From Candidatus Dadabacteria bacterium (GTDB lineage Bacteria > Desulfobacterota_D > UBA1144 > Nemesobacterales > Nemesobacteraceae), in the NCBI GenBank assembly GCA_022822065.1, contig JAJECI010000011.1:223970-287969 (forward strand): a stretch of 64,000 nt of DNA. Direction: 5' to 3'. The position numbers were made by a program, and so were the translations under genes. Of the stretch, positions 52,422 to 63,863 are shown piece after piece; the stretch's first letter is position 1; each line of letters opens with the position of its first letter. A model generated the notes under the pieces. That model had not been told where the DNA came from. It saw nothing but the letters and a program-made list of their open reading frames with translations, and did no database searches.

Positions 52422-55400
52422 TTAGCTTTCCAGCAACACGTCTTCGCTCTTCTCTTCGACTTCCGGTACGGGTACGGGTATTTCCGGTGCCTCGGTCTCT
52501 ATGCTTATGTCCCTGTACATGGGAAGGCCGGTGCCAGCGGGAATCAACCTGCCCACGATAACGTTCTCCTTGAGCCCTCTGAGATCGTCTTCCCTGCCCT
52601 CGCAGGAGGCCTCGGTAAGAACCCTGGTGGTTTCCTGAAAAGACGCGGCGGAAAGCCAGCTGCGCGTGCTAAGCGATGCGCGGGTTATACCCAGAAGAAG
52701 CGGCTCGGCCGCTGCCGGGGCTCCACCTTCTTCGACGACCTTCTCGTTTTCTTCAAAGAAAACATTTTTCTCTATGGCCTCGCCGACAAGCATCGTGGTG
52801 TCGCCTGGATCTTTTATCTTCACCCTTTTCAGCATTTGCTTAACTATAACTTCGATGTGCTTGTCGTTAATCTTCACACCCTGAAGCCTGTAGACTTCCT
52901 GAATTTCGTTAACCATATAGTTGGCAAGGGCTTTTTCTCCCATGATATTCAGAATGTCGTGAGGATTAACCGCACCGTCGACGAGCTGGTCACCGGAAGA
53001 GACGAATTCCCCTTCCCTGACCAGGATATGTTTTCCCTTGGGAACCGTATATTCTTTAGGCTCTCCCATCTCCGGAGTTACCACAACCCTCTTCTTCCCC
53101 TTTACATCTTTTCCGTAAGATATCATTCCGTCGATTTCACTTACAACCGCCGGATCTTTGGGCACTCTGGCTTCAAAAAGCTCAGCAACCCTGGGAAGGC
53201 CTCCGGTAATGTCTTTTGTCTTCGAGGTCGCTCTCGGAATCTTTGCAAGCACGTCCCCGGCCTCTATATCATCTTTGTCGCCGACCTCTATTATAGCGCC
53301 TACGGGAAGCGAGTAAGGTACTTTCTTGTCTTTCGGCAAGTCGATTTCAAGAGATTCCAAATCCTCGGTTTCCACCTCGATATCCAGAGTGGGATGCATT
53401 TCCAGATCCTTGGTTTCAACCACCACCCTCATGAGAACGCCCGTGACTTCATCAACCTGTTCCTTGTACGTAACTCCGGCTTCAAGATCCCTGAACTTTG
53501 CAACACCCGGAACTTCGGAAATTATGGGGGTCGTGTAAGGATCCCACTCGGCGAGTGTTTTCCCCTTCTTAACCTTCTCCCCTTCCTTCACGTTAAGCCT
53601 GGCTCCAAGAACAACGGGACACTTTTCCCTTTCATATCCCTTGCTATCCTCGATTGAGAGTACGCCGCTTCTGCTGATAACAACCAACTTGTTATCACGT
53701 CCCTTGACGGCCTTTATGTTCTTAAATCTGATTATTCCCTCGTGCTGGCTCTCAAGGGTGCTCTCGGCCGCTCTCTGGCTCGCGGCGCCACCTATGTGAA
53801 ACGTTCTCATGGTGAGCTGAGTTCCGGGTTCCCCGATTGACTGGGCCGCTACAATACCTATGGCTTCCCCCATGTTCACAAGCTTTCCAGTGGAAAGATT
53901 CCTTCCATAGCAGAGTCTGCAGACACCGCTTCTAGTTTCACAGGTAAGAACGGAACGGATACTCACCTCGCTTATGCCCGCTTCATCTATCGCAAGAACT
54001 GCGGCCTCGTCAACTTCCTCGTTCACGGGAACAATTACCTTTCCGGTTTGGGGATCCACTATATCTTCAAGCGCCACCCTTCCAAGCACCCTCTCCCCCA
54101 CTTTTTCGATTATTTCTCCACCTTCCACCAGATCACTGACTTTAATTCCCTCTATGGTGCCGCAGTCAAGTTCGGTAATCATTACGTCCTGAGCGGCATC
54201 AATCAGCCTTCGCGTCAGGTAACCGGCATTCGCCGTTTTCAGGGCCGTATCCGCAAGCCCCTTTCTCGCGCCGTGGGTAGAAATAAAATACTGGAGCACC
54301 GACAGCCCCTCACGGAAATTGGACGTGATGGGGGTTTCTATTATTTCTCCCGAAGGTTTCGCCATAAGGCCTCTCATGCCCGCGAGCTGCCTTACCTGCG
54401 TCTGGCTCCCTCTCGCCCCGGAATCGATCATCATGTATATCGGGTTTGAGCTCGGTCCCAGGGTTGTAGTGTTTTTACCCGTCTGGACTTCCTCTGAAGA
54501 AATCTTTCTCATCATTGCCTGAGCAACTTCATCGCTTGTTTTTGCCCAGATATCTATTACCTTGTTGTACCTCTCCCCGTCGGTTATAAGCCCCTGAGAA
54601 TACTGGCCTTGCACTTTCAAGACTTCTTCCTGGGCATCTTCCAACAGGTCCTTTTTTGATTCAGGAATAATCATGTCTGTGATCGAAATGGAAGCTCCGG
54701 ACTTTGTCGAATACTTAAACCCGAGAGTCCTCAGGCTGTCAGCCAGCAAAACCGTGCTCTTGCCGCCGGTTTTCCTGAAACACTCATCCACAAGAGCCTC
54801 TATAGCTCTTTTCGTCATTGGCTTGTTGATAAGTTCAAAGGAAACTCCTTCGGGAATAACCTCGTACATCAACACTCTCCCGACGGTCGTCAGGTGATTC
54901 TGCCCGTCAATCCTCACAGTTACGCTGTCATGCAAACCAACCTTCCCCAGCTCATACGCAAAAACCACTTCGCGAACTGAAGAAACACGTCCGGGCTCGG
55001 AATTTTTATCCGAAGCCGTATCCCTTGTAAGATAGTAAAGCCCCAGAACTATATCCTGAGTCGGAAGTATTATCGGCTTTCCGTGCGCGGGAGAAAGAAT
55101 ATTGTTCGTCGACATAACGAGCGAGCGGCATTCGGTCTGGGCCTCAATTGAAAGCGGAACGTGAACGGCCATCTGGTCGCCGTCAAAATCCGCGTTGTAG
55201 GCAGGGCATACAAGGGGATGAAGCTGAATGGCCTTATCTTCAATAAGCACCGGTTCGAAAGCCTGTATGCTCAGACGATGAAGAGTCGGGGCCCTGTTAA
55301 GAAGCACCGGATGTTCCTTTATCACTTCGTCAAGAGCGTCCCACACCACCGGAGCTTCGCTGTCAAGCAGCTTCTTCGCTATTTTTATCGTTGCCGCCTC

Positions 55401-56564
55401 ACCCCATCTCTCAAGCTTCTGGTAGATAAAGGGCCTGAAAAGTTCAAGCGCCATCTGCTTGGGAATCCCGCACTGGTGAAGACGCAGGTCGGGACCTACG
55501 GTAATCACCGACCGACCTGAGTAATCAACCCTCTTCCCCAGGAGATTCTGCCTGAATCTGCCTTGCTTACCTTTTATTATGTCACTCAGACTCTTAAGTG
55601 GTCTGTGGTTGTGACCCAAAACGGGTCTTCCCCTTCTCCCGTTCTCCAAAAGTGCGTCGACGGACTCCTGCAGCATCCTCTTTTCATTTCTGACTATTAT
55701 GTCCGGAGCGCCGAGTTCAAGGAGTTTTCTCAGCCTGTTGTTTCTGTTGATCACTCTTCTGTAGAGATCGTTAAGATCGGAGGCGGCAAACCGTCCCCCA
55801 TCAAGAGGAACAAGGGGTCTGAGGTCGGGCGGTAGAACAGGAATAGTGGTCAGAATCATCCATTCCGGACGGTTTTTGGACTTGCGAAACGCTTCACATA
55901 TTCTCAGCCTTTTTGCAATACGGGCTTTTTTGATCGGAGACTTGGTCTCTTTCATGCTTGTCCTGAGTTCCTGGGAAAGCTCGTTCAAATCTATGGTCTT
56001 CAGCATTTCCCGTACCGACTCGGCCCCCATACCGACGACAAATTCGGAACCGAAGCGCTCGCGGTCGTCTCTGTACTCATCTTCGGTTATCACCTGGGCG
56101 AACTTGAGGTCGGAAGCCCCCGGATCCATAACTATGTAAGCTTCGAAGTAAAGCACTCTTTCCAAGTCCTTCAGAGTCATGTCAAGGAGCATTCCTATCC
56201 TGCTGGGAATACTGCGAAGAAGCCATATGTGCGCAACGGGAGAAGCAAGTTCTATATGGCCCATTCTCTCCCTTCTTACTTTAGAGGAAATTACTTCCAC
56301 GCCGCATTTCTCACACGTTATTCCTCTGTGCTTGAGTCTTTTGTATTTTCCGCAGGTGCATTCGTAATCTTTCACGGGCCCGAATATCTTGGCACAGAAA
56401 AGACCGTTTCTCTCGGGTTTGAATGTTCTGTAGTTTATAGTTTCAGGTTTTTTTATTTCCCCGTTTGACCATGACCTGATTTTTTCCGGAGAAGCTATGG
56501 AAATTTTTATGGTCGAGTAATCGGAAGGGTTTTTCGGCTTTTCAAAAAGCGTGTCTATATCCAT
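52422..56564 (-). CDS. rpoC: RNA polymerase subunit beta'
   Basis: Largest subunit of RNA polymerase, 1380 residues. N-terminal zinc site Cys residues in [20 protein letters not shown] (about 68-90), the absolutely conserved active-site motif [12 protein letters not shown] that holds the catalytic Mg, the bridge and trigger helices ([29 protein letters not shown] in several pieces), and the second zinc site with [14 protein letters not shown]. The C-terminus is short and acidic. Codons and length fit a bacterium without large lineage insertions, apart from a region of about 100 residues ([17 protein letters not shown]...) in the jaw. It follows rpoB by 18 bases. Confidence 0.99.
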   Translation of the reverse strand: MDIDTLFEKPKNPSDYSTIKISIASPEKIRSWSNGEIKKPETINYRTFKPERNGLFCAKIFGPVKDYECTCGKYKRLKHRGITCEKCGVEVISSKVRRERMGHIELASPVAHIWLLRSIPSRIGMLLDMTLKDLERVLYFEAYIVMDPGASDLKFAQVITEDEYRDDRERFGSEFVVGMGAESVREMLKTIDLNELSQELRTSMKETKSPIKKARIAKRLRICEAFRKSKNRPEWMILTTIPVLPPDLRPLVPLDGGRFAASDLNDLYRRVINRNNRLRKLLELGAPDIIVRNEKRMLQESVDALLENGRRGRPVLGHNHRPLKSLSDIIKGKQGRFRQNLLGKRVDYSGRSVITVGPDLRLHQCGIPKQMALELFRPFIYQKLERWGEAATIKIAKKLLDSEAPVVWDALDEVIKEHPVLLNRAPTLHRLSIQAFEPVLIEDKAIQLHPLVCPAYNADFDGDQMAVHVPLSIEAQTECRSLVMSTNNILSPAHGKPIILPTQDIVLGLYYLTRDTASDKNSEPGRVSSVREVVFAYELGKVGLHDSVTVRIDGQNHLTTVGRVLMYEVIPEGVSFELINKPMTKRAIEALVDECFRKTGGKSTVLLADSLRTLGFKYSTKSGASISITDMIIPESKKDLLEDAQEEVLKVQGQYSQGLITDGERYNKVIDIWAKTSDEVAQAMMRKISSEEVQTGKNTTTLGPSSNPIYMMIDSGARGSQTQVRQLAGMRGLMAKPSGEIIETPITSNFREGLSVLQYFISTHGARKGLADTALKTANAGYLTRRLIDAAQDVMITELDCGTIEGIKVSDLVEGGEIIEKVGERVLGRVALEDIVDPQTGKVIVPVNEEVDEAAVLAIDEAGISEVSIRSVLTCETRSGVCRLCYGRNLSTGKLVNMGEAIGIVAAQSIGEPGTQLTMRTFHIGGAASQRAAESTLESQHEGIIRFKNIKAVKGRDNKLVVISRSGVLSIEDSKGYEREKCPVVLGARLNVKEGEKVKKGKTLAEWDPYTTPIISEVPGVAKFRDLEAGVTYKEQVDEVTGVLMRVVVETKDLEMHPTLDIEVETEDLESLEIDLPKDKKVPYSLPVGAIIEVGDKDDIEAGDVLAKIPRATSKTKDITGGLPRVAELFEARVPKDPAVVSEIDGMISYGKDVKGKKRVVVTPEMGEPKEYTVPKGKHILVREGEFVSSGDQLVDGAVNPHDILNIMGEKALANYMVNEIQEVYRLQGVKINDKHIEVIVKQMLKRVKIKDPGDTTMLVGEAIEKNVFFEENEKVVEEGGAPAAAEPLLLGITRASLSTRSWLSAASFQETTRVLTEASCEGREDDLRGLKENVIVGRLIPAGTGLPMYRDISIETEAPEIPVPVPEVEEKSEDVLLES

Positions 56565-56582
56565 GGTATGATTCCCTCCAAA

Positions 56583-59500
56583 TTAATATTTTGGAAGCGG
56601 CTCAATTTCCGCTTCCTCCTCAATAAGATCCACATCAAGACCCAACGCCTGCAGTTCCTTGCGTAACACTTTGAAAGATTCAGGAAGGCCTGGTTCAAAA
56701 CTCATATCACCTCTTACGATCGAATCGAATATTCTCGTTCGTCCCGCTACGTCGTCTGATTTTATGGTGACAAATTCCTGCAGAGTGTAAGCTGCCCCGT
56801 AGGCTTCAAGCGCCCAGACCTCCATTTCCCCAAGTCTCTGTCCACCGAAGTGGGCCTTCCCTCCAAGGGGTTGCTGAGTTACCAGAGAATAAGGTCCGAT
56901 TGCCCTCGCATGAATTTTCTCTTCGACAAGGTGATGGAGCTTCAGCATGTACATTATTCCAACGCACACTTTCTGATCAAAAGGCTCGCCAGTCTGACCA
57001 TCAAAAAGAACGGTCTTTCCGTCTTCATCGATGCCGGCAAGCTCTTGGATCCGTGCGATTTCAGCCTCGTGGGCACCGTCAAAGACCGGGGATTTCACCG
57101 GCACTCCGTCCTTAAGCTCTCTTGCCAACTCAACAAGACCTTCTCTGTCCAGCGACTCAATAAGCTTGCCTGTCTGCGAAGAGTCCGAGTATATCTCCAG
57201 GAGTTTTTCTCTCAAGGCTTTATCGTTAAATTCCTGTTCAATATATTCATTAAGCTGTCTTCCCAGTTCTCTGCCGCCCCATCCTAGATGGGTCTCCAGT
57301 ATCTGGCCGACGTTCATCCTTGAAGGCACGCCGAGCGGGTTAAGCACCATGTCAACCGGCCGACCGTCGGAAAGATAAGGCATATCCTCCTGCGGAAGTA
57401 TTTTCGATACGACACCCTTGTTGCCGTGCCGTCCTGCCATTTTGTCGCCGACCTGAAGCTTTCTTTTAACCGCGATTCGTACCTTGACCACTCTCAGGAC
57501 CCCGGGAGGCAGCTCATCGGGTTTCTTCAGTTTTTCTATGCGCTGTTCATAGGCGTCGGTCACGTAATCAATGCGCTTGAGAACTCTGCCAACTATTCCG
57601 ACAAGCTCTTCACCCGCTTCGGAAAAGCCCTTTATCCTGACATCAACAAGCTTTTCCAAGGGAATAGCATCAAGAATCTCTTCTGTAATTTTCTGTCCGC
57701 TTTTAAGAACCGTTTTTCTGTTAACCGTTATTTTGGAGAGCGAAGTTTTGCCGAGAACAATATGCTTTACTCTGTCAACCGCATCCCGCCTGAGAATACT
57801 TACCTCGTTTTCCTTCTCTTCCATCAATTTTGAGATTTCTTGGTTCTCAATGTCCTTACTCCTCTCGTCCTTATCCACGGAGCGGGACACGAGAGTTTCA
57901 ACATCTATCACGGTACCGTATACCCCGGAAGAAACCTTGAGGGAGGAGTCCTTGACATCCCCGGCCTTATCTCCGAAAATCGCCCTTAAGAGCCTCTCTT
58001 CCGGAGAGAGCTGAGTTTCGGCTTTTGGAGAAATTTTTCCAACCAGTATGTCTCCGGGCTCGACCTCGGCGCCTATCATTATTATTCCGCTTTCATCCAG
58101 ATTCCTCAGCGACTCCTCGGACACATTAGGTATATCTCTGGTTATATCTTCTCTTCCGAGCTTGGTTTCCCTCGCCGTACACTCGAACTCCTCAATATGG
58201 ATCGAAGTGAACGCGTCGTCCTTCACAACCCTCTCGGATATCAAGATTGCGTCTTCAAAGTTGTATCCTCCCCACGGCATGAAAGCCACAGCCATATTCT
58301 GTCCGAGCGCGAGTTCGCCACGGTCCGTCGAACACCCGTCCGCTATCACCTGCCCTTTCTTCACCCGCTGCCCTTGGCGAACTATAGGGTTCTGATTCCA
58401 GCAGGAACTCTGGTTTGAGCGGTGGAACTTTATCAGGTTGTAGATATCCACTCCGCCTTCGCGGCTTCTTTCCGTAGACTTAATTACAATCCTGACCGCA
58501 TCCACGGACTCCACTACGCCATCCCTGCGCGCGACAACCGTAACCCCGGAGTCCTTGGCCACCTTGCTTTCAAAACCCGTCCCCACAAGCGGCGAGGTGC
58601 TCTTTATCAGCGGCACGGCCTGGCGCTGCATATTAGAACCCATGAGGGCCCTGTTCGCGTCATCATGCTCAAGAAAGGGAATAAGAGAAGCCGAGACTGA
58701 CACAAGCTGCGAAGGGGATACGTCCATAAACTCGACATTCTCCCTCTCGACCATCATAAATTCGCCATTTCCCCTGGCGGAGACAAAAGGCAGCTTGAAG
58801 GACCCGTCCTCTTCAAGAGGGGCGTTTGCCTGGGCTACAATGTAATCCTCTTCCATAAGCGCATTCATGTAAACTATTTCTTCCGTAACACGACCGTCCT
58901 TCACTTTCCTGTAAGGAGTCCGGATAAATCCGGATTCATCTATCTTCGCGTAAGTGCTCAAGCTGGATATAAGTCCGATATTGGGACCTTCCGGAGTCTC
59001 TATAGGGCATATTCTCCCGTAATGGGAAGAGTGAACATCCCTTACCTCAAATCCCGCTCTCTCTCTGGTGAGACCGCCCGGACCAAGCGCGCTCAGCCTT
59101 CTTTTATGGGTTATTTCCGACAGAGGGTTGGTCTGATCCATGAACTGGGAAAGCTGTCCCGTGGTGAAAAACTCCTTGAGAACCGATGTAACGGTTTTCG
59201 GGACAAGCACTTCATTAGGCATGAGGTTCTCTATCGTCTGGTATCCCATCTTTTCCTTGACGAACCGGGCAAGTCTCTCAAGACCGTGATAAAAACGGTC
59301 CTCTATTAGCTCCCCGACGGTTCTTACCCTTCGGTTGCCGAGATGGTCTATGTCGTCGGTAGACCCCCTGCCGCCTTTCAGATCAAGCAGGTATTTCACG
59401 GTCAGAAGGATATCTTCCCTGTCCAAAGTAAGATGATCATCGCTCACGCCCTTCCTCTTGAGCTTGTAGTTGATCTTGATCCGACCCACTTTCGAGAGTC

Positions 59501-60773
59501 TGTACGCGTCCTGAGTGAAGAACATGTTTTCAAAGAAAGTCCGCGCGACTTCATCGGAAGGAGGATCCGTAGGCCTGAATTTCTTGTATATCTCCGTTAT
59601 GGCTTCCTCACATGAATCCACCTTATCGGAAAGAAGCGTGGTCCGAAGAGAACTCACGAACAGGGTCTTGTCTATGTAGTAGACCCTGAGGGTTTCTTTG
59701 CCGACTCTGCGCAGTTCCTTGAGTTTTTCTTCCGTTATTTCCTCGTTGAAATCCAGTATCACTTCCCCTGTTTCGGGATCGGAAACCACTTCGGCCGAGG
59801 GTTTCTCCATTATCTCTTCATCTGAAACGGGGATGGAAGTCATGCCGGCTTCTTCAAATCTTGAAAGAAGATTCTTAAGCCTTCTTCCCTTTTTACCTAT
59901 AAGTTCGCCCGTTTTCGGGTGGCTTATGTCCGAAGTCACCTTCTGATAGGAGATTATCTCGGTGGTCGCTTCCTTTTTAAAACCCTCCGCCCCCACGTCG
60001 AAAATTTCCGCGGTTATTTCTTTTCGAAGTTCTTGTGGCTCTATATGGAAAGTCTCCACGGGATAGAAAAAATCCATTATCTGCTGCTCGTCATAACCCA
60101 TGGCCTTGAGGAGAACGGTGACGTGGAATTTTTTCTTTCTGTCTATCCGCACATGGAGCATGTCTTTCAGGTCATACTCAAAATCAAGCCAGCGACCGTT
60201 CTGGGGAACGATTCTCGCTATAAAAGATCCTTCCTTGCCGGACAACTGGTTCTTGCTTTTGTCCCGGTCAAAAAACACTCCGGGAGACCTGTGGAGCTGG
60301 TTTACTATTACCCTTTCGGTTCCGTTTACTATAAAAGAACCGCTGGGAGTCATAAGCTGTACTTCCCCAAAGTATATCTCCTGCTCTTTGATGTCGCGGA
60401 ACTGTCTCTCGGTATCTTTCTGCCCTTTCTCACCTTCGGGAATGTCCCAAATTATCAGACGGAAAGTTACGTAAAGAGGAGCAGTGTAGGTATAGCCCTT
60501 AAGCCTGCATTCGGCGAAATCATACTTGGGCTCGTCCAGCCTGTAGCTGAGATATTCCAAAGAAGCCTTGCCATTATAATCCTCAAGAGGAAAAACGGCC
60601 TTGAAGGCTCCGTGAAGGCCGGTGTCCGAACGCTCATCCGGAGGAACATCGGCCTGCAGAAAATCTTCGTACGATTTTATCTGTACATCAAGCAGGTGGG
60701 GGATATCCAGAACCTGGGGGATCTTCGAAAAATCTTTCCTTAATTCCTGAGACTCTATATTCTCTATGCTCAA
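56583..60773 (-). CDS. rpoB: RNA polymerase subunit beta
   Basis: Second-largest subunit of RNA polymerase, 1396 residues, longer than the 1342 of E. coli. The rifampicin-resistance region is seen at [26 protein letters not shown] with the usual Asp, His and Arg residues (drug-sensitive residues D, H and S/R are wild type, no known resistance substitution apparent). Further motifs: [33 protein letters not shown], and the C-terminal clamp region [23 protein letters not shown]. It lies 53 bases after rplL and 18 bases before rpoC in the conserved ribosomal-polymerase operon. Confidence 0.99.
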   Translation of the reverse strand: MSIENIESQELRKDFSKIPQVLDIPHLLDVQIKSYEDFLQADVPPDERSDTGLHGAFKAVFPLEDYNGKASLEYLSYRLDEPKYDFAECRLKGYTYTAPLYVTFRLIIWDIPEGEKGQKDTERQFRDIKEQEIYFGEVQLMTPSGSFIVNGTERVIVNQLHRSPGVFFDRDKSKNQLSGKEGSFIARIVPQNGRWLDFEYDLKDMLHVRIDRKKKFHVTVLLKAMGYDEQQIMDFFYPVETFHIEPQELRKEITAEIFDVGAEGFKKEATTEIISYQKVTSDISHPKTGELIGKKGRRLKNLLSRFEEAGMTSIPVSDEEIMEKPSAEVVSDPETGEVILDFNEEITEEKLKELRRVGKETLRVYYIDKTLFVSSLRTTLLSDKVDSCEEAITEIYKKFRPTDPPSDEVARTFFENMFFTQDAYRLSKVGRIKINYKLKRKGVSDDHLTLDREDILLTVKYLLDLKGGRGSTDDIDHLGNRRVRTVGELIEDRFYHGLERLARFVKEKMGYQTIENLMPNEVLVPKTVTSVLKEFFTTGQLSQFMDQTNPLSEITHKRRLSALGPGGLTRERAGFEVRDVHSSHYGRICPIETPEGPNIGLISSLSTYAKIDESGFIRTPYRKVKDGRVTEEIVYMNALMEEDYIVAQANAPLEEDGSFKLPFVSARGNGEFMMVERENVEFMDVSPSQLVSVSASLIPFLEHDDANRALMGSNMQRQAVPLIKSTSPLVGTGFESKVAKDSGVTVVARRDGVVESVDAVRIVIKSTERSREGGVDIYNLIKFHRSNQSSCWNQNPIVRQGQRVKKGQVIADGCSTDRGELALGQNMAVAFMPWGGYNFEDAILISERVVKDDAFTSIHIEEFECTARETKLGREDITRDIPNVSEESLRNLDESGIIMIGAEVEPGDILVGKISPKAETQLSPEERLLRAIFGDKAGDVKDSSLKVSSGVYGTVIDVETLVSRSVDKDERSKDIENQEISKLMEEKENEVSILRRDAVDRVKHIVLGKTSLSKITVNRKTVLKSGQKITEEILDAIPLEKLVDVRIKGFSEAGEELVGIVGRVLKRIDYVTDAYEQRIEKLKKPDELPPGVLRVVKVRIAVKRKLQVGDKMAGRHGNKGVVSKILPQEDMPYLSDGRPVDMVLNPLGVPSRMNVGQILETHLGWGGRELGRQLNEYIEQEFNDKALREKLLEIYSDSSQTGKLIESLDREGLVELARELKDGVPVKSPVFDGAHEAEIARIQELAGIDEDGKTVLFDGQTGEPFDQKVCVGIMYMLKLHHLVEEKIHARAIGPYSLVTQQPLGGKAHFGGQRLGEMEVWALEAYGAAYTLQEFVTIKSDDVAGRTRIFDSIVRGDMSFEPGLPESFKVLRKELQALGLDVDLIEEEAEIEPLPKY

Positions 60774-60826
60774 CGCGCACCCCCTCGTTTTTTGATTTAA
60801 GTGAAAAGAACCGAAGAAAATTATGG

Positions 60827-61210
60827 TCAGTTAACTTCAACGGTCGCCCCGGCGTCTTCAAGCTTTTTCTTGATATCTTCAGCCTCATCCTTGCTAACTC
60901 CCTCTTTTACAGGTTTGGGAGCTCCTTCTACAAGTTCCTTGGACTCCTTGAGCCCAAGACCCGCGATTTCCCTTACCGCCTTTATGACCTGTATTTTCTT
61001 GTCTCCGAAAGAACCGAGAATTACATTAAACTCGGTTTTCTCTTCGGCTGCGGGAGCGGCTTCGCCACCTGCAGCAGCGGCAACAGCAACTTGCGGCACA
61101 GCGGCCTGAACACCGAACTTTTCCTTTATTTCCTCTATCAGTTCGGATATCTCAAGCATGCTGGCTTGTTCAAGATAGGTGATAACGTCTGTTCTACTAA
61201 TATCGGGCAT
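60827..61210 (-). CDS. rplL: Ribosomal protein L7/L12
   Basis: Stalk protein of the 50S subunit, 127 residues. An N-terminal dimerisation helix ([13 protein letters not shown]), an Ala-rich hinge ([17 protein letters not shown]) and the factor-binding C-domain with [25 protein letters not shown] and [26 protein letters not shown] lies before the ATG. It follows rplJ by 36 bases. It recruits EF-Tu and EF-G to the ribosome. Confidence 0.98.
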   Translation of the reverse strand: MPDISRTDVITYLEQASMLEISELIEEIKEKFGVQAAVPQVAVAAAAGGEAAPAAEEKTEFNVILGSFGDKKIQVIKAVREIAGLGLKESKELVEGAPKPVKEGVSKDEAEDIKKKLEDAGATVEVN

Positions 61211-61246
61211 TTTTATTCCTCCTTGATAAAACAGTTCTACAGCTTT

Positions 61247-61768
61247 TTATTCAGTCTTCTTTTCTTTTAAACCTTCTAGCACACCGACAATATTTGAGCA
61301 TGCCTGCTCCAAGACTCCCACAAGGTTGCCCATCGGGGCACTGAGCAGGCCCACAAACTGGGAGATAAGCTCCTGTCTTGACGGAAGTTTCGCTATTTGC
61401 TCTATTCTGGATACATCGACTACTTCTCCTTCGAATATCCCGCCCTTTATCCTGATTTCCGGGAAATCCTCGCCGTAGTCAACAAAAACCTTCGCCGCCG
61501 CGGAAGATTCCCCATCACAAATAGCAATCGCTGTGGGACCCGAAAAAAGATCTTTCATTTTTTCTATGTCCGTTCCCAGTGAAGCTTTTTCCAGAAGGGT
61601 GTTCTTTACAACTCTGAACTCCGTATTGGTCTGCCTGAGTTTTTTCCTCAGGACATCCATCTCCTTCACCTTAAGTCCCTGGTATTCGACAACGAACACC
61701 GAAGAAACGGAATGGAATCTGGATGCCAAGTCGTCAATTACTTTCTGCTTTTCGGCCTTGCTGAGCAT
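61247..61768 (-). CDS. rplJ: Ribosomal protein L10
   Basis: Base of the ribosomal stalk, 173 residues, binding 23S rRNA and several L7/L12 dimers. The N-domain includes VVEYQGLKVKEMDVLRKKLRQTNTEFRVVKNTL in the typical alpha-beta arrangement (shorter pieces: YQGLKVKEMDVLR, FRVVKNTLLEKA), GPTAIAICDGE, and a C-terminal helix (NLVGVLEQACSNIVGVLEGLKEKK) for L12 binding. Only 36 bases separate it from rplA, so no long structured L10 leader is present between them; feedback control, if any, must act elsewhere. Confidence 0.97.
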   Translation of the reverse strand: MLSKAEKQKVIDDLASRFHSVSSVFVVEYQGLKVKEMDVLRKKLRQTNTEFRVVKNTLLEKASLGTDIEKMKDLFSGPTAIAICDGESSAAAKVFVDYGEDFPEIRIKGGIFEGEVVDVSRIEQIAKLPSRQELISQFVGLLSAPMGNLVGVLEQACSNIVGVLEGLKEKKTE

Positions 61769-61804
61769 AGTCTCTCTCTTCTCGTATCTAGTTTCGCGTT
61801 ACGT

Positions 61805-62530
61805 TCACGCTGCAATTCCCATACTTTTAAGTTCGTTTCTAATATCCGCCACACTCACTCCGATACCGGGACCCATGGTCGCCGACACCGAGACTTTCTT
61901 CAGAAAAATGCCCTTGGAAGCGGCAGGTTTCTCCTTGATCAGAAAACTCATAAAGGCGAGAAAGTTTTCTCTCAGGTTCTCTTTTCCGAAAGAGACTTTT
62001 CCGACAGGAGCGTGTATAACCCCGTTTTTGTCATTTCTGATTTCAACACGACCGGCCTTTGATTCCTTGACCATGTTGGCAACGTCCGAAGTTACAGTAC
62101 CCACCTTCGGGCTCGGCATCAGTCCCCTTGGCCCCAGGACCTTTCCCAGCCTGCCGACTTTCGCCATCACGTCAGGAGTGGCTATAGCAACGTCAAAATC
62201 AAGCCAGTTCTCCTTAGAAATTTTCTCCACCATATCGTCAAGACCCACATAGTCGGCCCCCGCGTCTTTTGCCTCGACTGCCTTGTCATCCGTTGCGAAC
62301 ACAAGGACCGTCATTTTTTTCCCTAGACCGTGAGGCAGCACGACCGCAGAACGGATCTGCTGGTTCGCGTGTCTGGGGTCTATGCCGAGATTTACGGCTA
62401 TATCCACCGTTTCATCAAATTTCGCATAGTGGGCCTGCGCCACAAGCTCCATGGCCTCATCAACCGTATACTCTTTGCGGGAATCTATTTTGGTACTTAC
62501 GTCAATATATTTTTTTCCTCTGGTGGTCAT
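61805..62530 (-). CDS. rplA: Ribosomal protein L1
   Basis: Ribosomal protein of the L1 stalk, 241 residues, also a known translational repressor of its own operon in other bacteria. Motifs: [33 protein letters not shown] (in pieces; the [11 protein letters not shown] stretch is diagnostic), the [15 protein letters not shown] signature and [18 protein letters not shown]. All domains are intact. It follows rplK by 16 bases. Confidence 0.98.
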   Translation of the reverse strand: MTTRGKKYIDVSTKIDSRKEYTVDEAMELVAQAHYAKFDETVDIAVNLGIDPRHANQQIRSAVVLPHGLGKKMTVLVFATDDKAVEAKDAGADYVGLDDMVEKISKENWLDFDVAIATPDVMAKVGRLGKVLGPRGLMPSPKVGTVTSDVANMVKESKAGRVEIRNDKNGVIHAPVGKVSFGKENLRENFLAFMSFLIKEKPAASKGIFLKKVSVSATMGPGIGVSVADIRNELKSMGIAA

Positions 62531-62546
62531 GAAATCTCTCCGAACT

Positions 62547-62966
62547 TTATCCTTCTACATCAATTCCCATGCTTCTCGCGGTACCGCGGACAACCATCAA
62601 GGCCGCGTCAATTTCATCAGTATTGAGATCCTCAAGCTTTCTTTGCGCTATCTCCCTTGCCTGTTCCTCCGTAATCTTGCCGGCTTTGGTCCTCGGAGTG
62701 AACCCTGAACCCTTCTCCACGCCCGCAGCTTTTTTCAGCAGGTAGGAAGTAGGGGGAGTTTTTATCTGAAGATCAAAAGACCTGTCCGCGTAAACGGTCA
62801 CCGTAACCGGAAGAAGCCCTTCGGAAGAAGACGTCTGTGCGTTAAAGGCCTTGCAGAATTCCATTATGTTCACGCCTCTTTGTCCGAGCGCGGGACCCAC
62901 CGGAGGCGAGGGGGAGGCCTTTCCCGCTTCAATCAGCAACTTTATGTAACCGCTTATTTTCTTCAT
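62547..62966 (-). CDS. rplK: Ribosomal protein L11
   Basis: GTPase-centre protein, 139 residues. N-domain [37 protein letters not shown] (pieces: [13 protein letters not shown]), a Pro-rich hinge ([14 protein letters not shown]) and the rRNA-binding C-domain with [24 protein letters not shown]. The start codon directly follows the nusG stop with no spacer, so the two are translationally coupled. Normal length, no odd residues. Confidence 0.98.
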   Translation of the reverse strand: MKKISGYIKLLIEAGKASPSPPVGPALGQRGVNIMEFCKAFNAQTSSSEGLLPVTVTVYADRSFDLQIKTPPTSYLLKKAAGVEKGSGFTPRTKAGKITEEQAREIAQRKLEDLNTDEIDAALMVVRGTARSMGIDVEG

Positions 62967-63527
62967 CTAGATTTTCTCCACCTGATTAAAATCAAGCTCT
63001 ATGGGTGTGGTTCTGCCAAAAATGCTGACCAGCACCTGCACTCTGGCTTTTTCGGGTTTTACATCTTCTATAATTCCAGAGAAATTGGCAAAAGGACCTT
63101 CTACAACTCTTATGGATTCTCCTTTCTCAAAAGCGACACTCGGCTTGGGTTTGAGCGTGCCTTCTTTTGCCCTTGTCTTTATCTCATTGACTTTTTCTTC
63201 GTCAACTTCGGGGATGGAATCAATATTTATCTTCCCATCAACCGGGCGTCCTCCCACGAAACTTATGACTTTAGGTATCTCCCGCACGAAATCCAGGGCT
63301 TCCTTGTTAAGTTCCATCTTAAGCATTATATATCCGGGGAAGAATTTCCTAATGGATGTTCTCTTCCTCCCGCCTTTCTGTGTTTCAACTACTGTCTCAG
63401 TAGGAATAAAAACCTCGTCAATGGCAAGGTTTTCATTGTTCATGCTCTCTATCCCGTTTTCTATCTGGGTTTTAACCCTTTCCTCAAAACCGGTATTTAC
63501 GTGTACTATATACCACTTGCTCGGCAT
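62967..63527 (-). CDS. nusG: Transcription antitermination factor NusG
   Basis: A 186-residue elongation factor. The NGN domain begins KWYIVHVNTGFEERVKTQIE and holds FIPTETVVETQKGGRKRTSIRKFFPGYIMLKM (shorter: RKFFPGYIMLKME) that binds RNA polymerase; the KOW domain includes EKGESIRVVEGPFANFSGIIEDVKPEKARVQV, binding S10 or Rho. It lies 26 bases after secE and abuts rplK. The length and domain spacing are ordinary. Confidence 0.97.
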   Translation of the reverse strand: MPSKWYIVHVNTGFEERVKTQIENGIESMNNENLAIDEVFIPTETVVETQKGGRKRTSIRKFFPGYIMLKMELNKEALDFVREIPKVISFVGGRPVDGKINIDSIPEVDEEKVNEIKTRAKEGTLKPKPSVAFEKGESIRVVEGPFANFSGIIEDVKPEKARVQVLVSIFGRTTPIELDFNQVEKI

Positions 63528-63552
63528 CCGAAAACTGCTCCCGATTCGCTCT

Positions 63553-63756
63553 TTAACTCAGTATAAGACCAAACAGAAAAGAGAACACGTAATCGGCCAG
63601 CATAAAAAAGAGTGCAAAAAACGCGGTAATAATAACAACCACTAAGGTTGATTTAACCGTATCCTTACGCTCGGGCCAGGTTATTCTTTTCAGTTCTGTA
63701 GCAACGCCGCTGAGATACCTGGTCGTATCAACTTTGATCCTGTCAAATCTTTCCAT
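63553..63756 (-). CDS. secE: Preprotein translocase subunit SecE
   Basis: A 67-residue single-spanning subunit of SecYEG from the ATG at 63756; a longer frame from 63798 would run into the tRNA-Trp gene and is rejected. The amphipathic segment VATELKRITWPERKDTVKSTLVVV is the SecE hallmark (W-P with the preceding basic residues), followed by the membrane helix VVIITAFFALFFMLADYVFSFLFGL. It is the usual partner of nusG in the operon. Confidence 0.95.
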   Translation of the reverse strand: MERFDRIKVDTTRYLSGVATELKRITWPERKDTVKSTLVVVIITAFFALFFMLADYVFSFLFGLILS

Positions 63757-63771
63757 GACTTGGCTTTTCTG

Positions 63772-63844
63772 CAGGGCAGGAGGGTCTCGAACCCCCAACC
63801 TGCGGTTTTGGAGACCGCTGCTCTACCAATTGAGCTACTGCCCT
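63772..63844 (-). tRNA. tRNA-Trp (anticodon CCA)
   Basis: On the minus strand the acceptor arms are AGGGCAG (63838-63844) and CTGCCCT (63773-63779), discriminator G at 63772. Anticodon arm GCGGT/ACCGC with loop CTCCAAA, anticodon CCA at 63809-63811; T-arm GGGGGTTCGAGACCCTC. The 3' CCA is not encoded. It sits between tuf and secE, the classical place for trnW. Confidence 0.97.
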
Positions 63845-63863
63845 TTAGAGTCCATATCGCTCA

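Noticed and set aside
59919..60743. 274-residue plus-strand open frame opposite rpoB
   Set aside because: Antisense to the conserved N-terminus of rpoB; a chance open frame caused by codon bias.
61769..61804. L10 autoregulatory leader between rplA and rplJ
   Set aside because: Only 36 bases are available, too few for the known structured leader.
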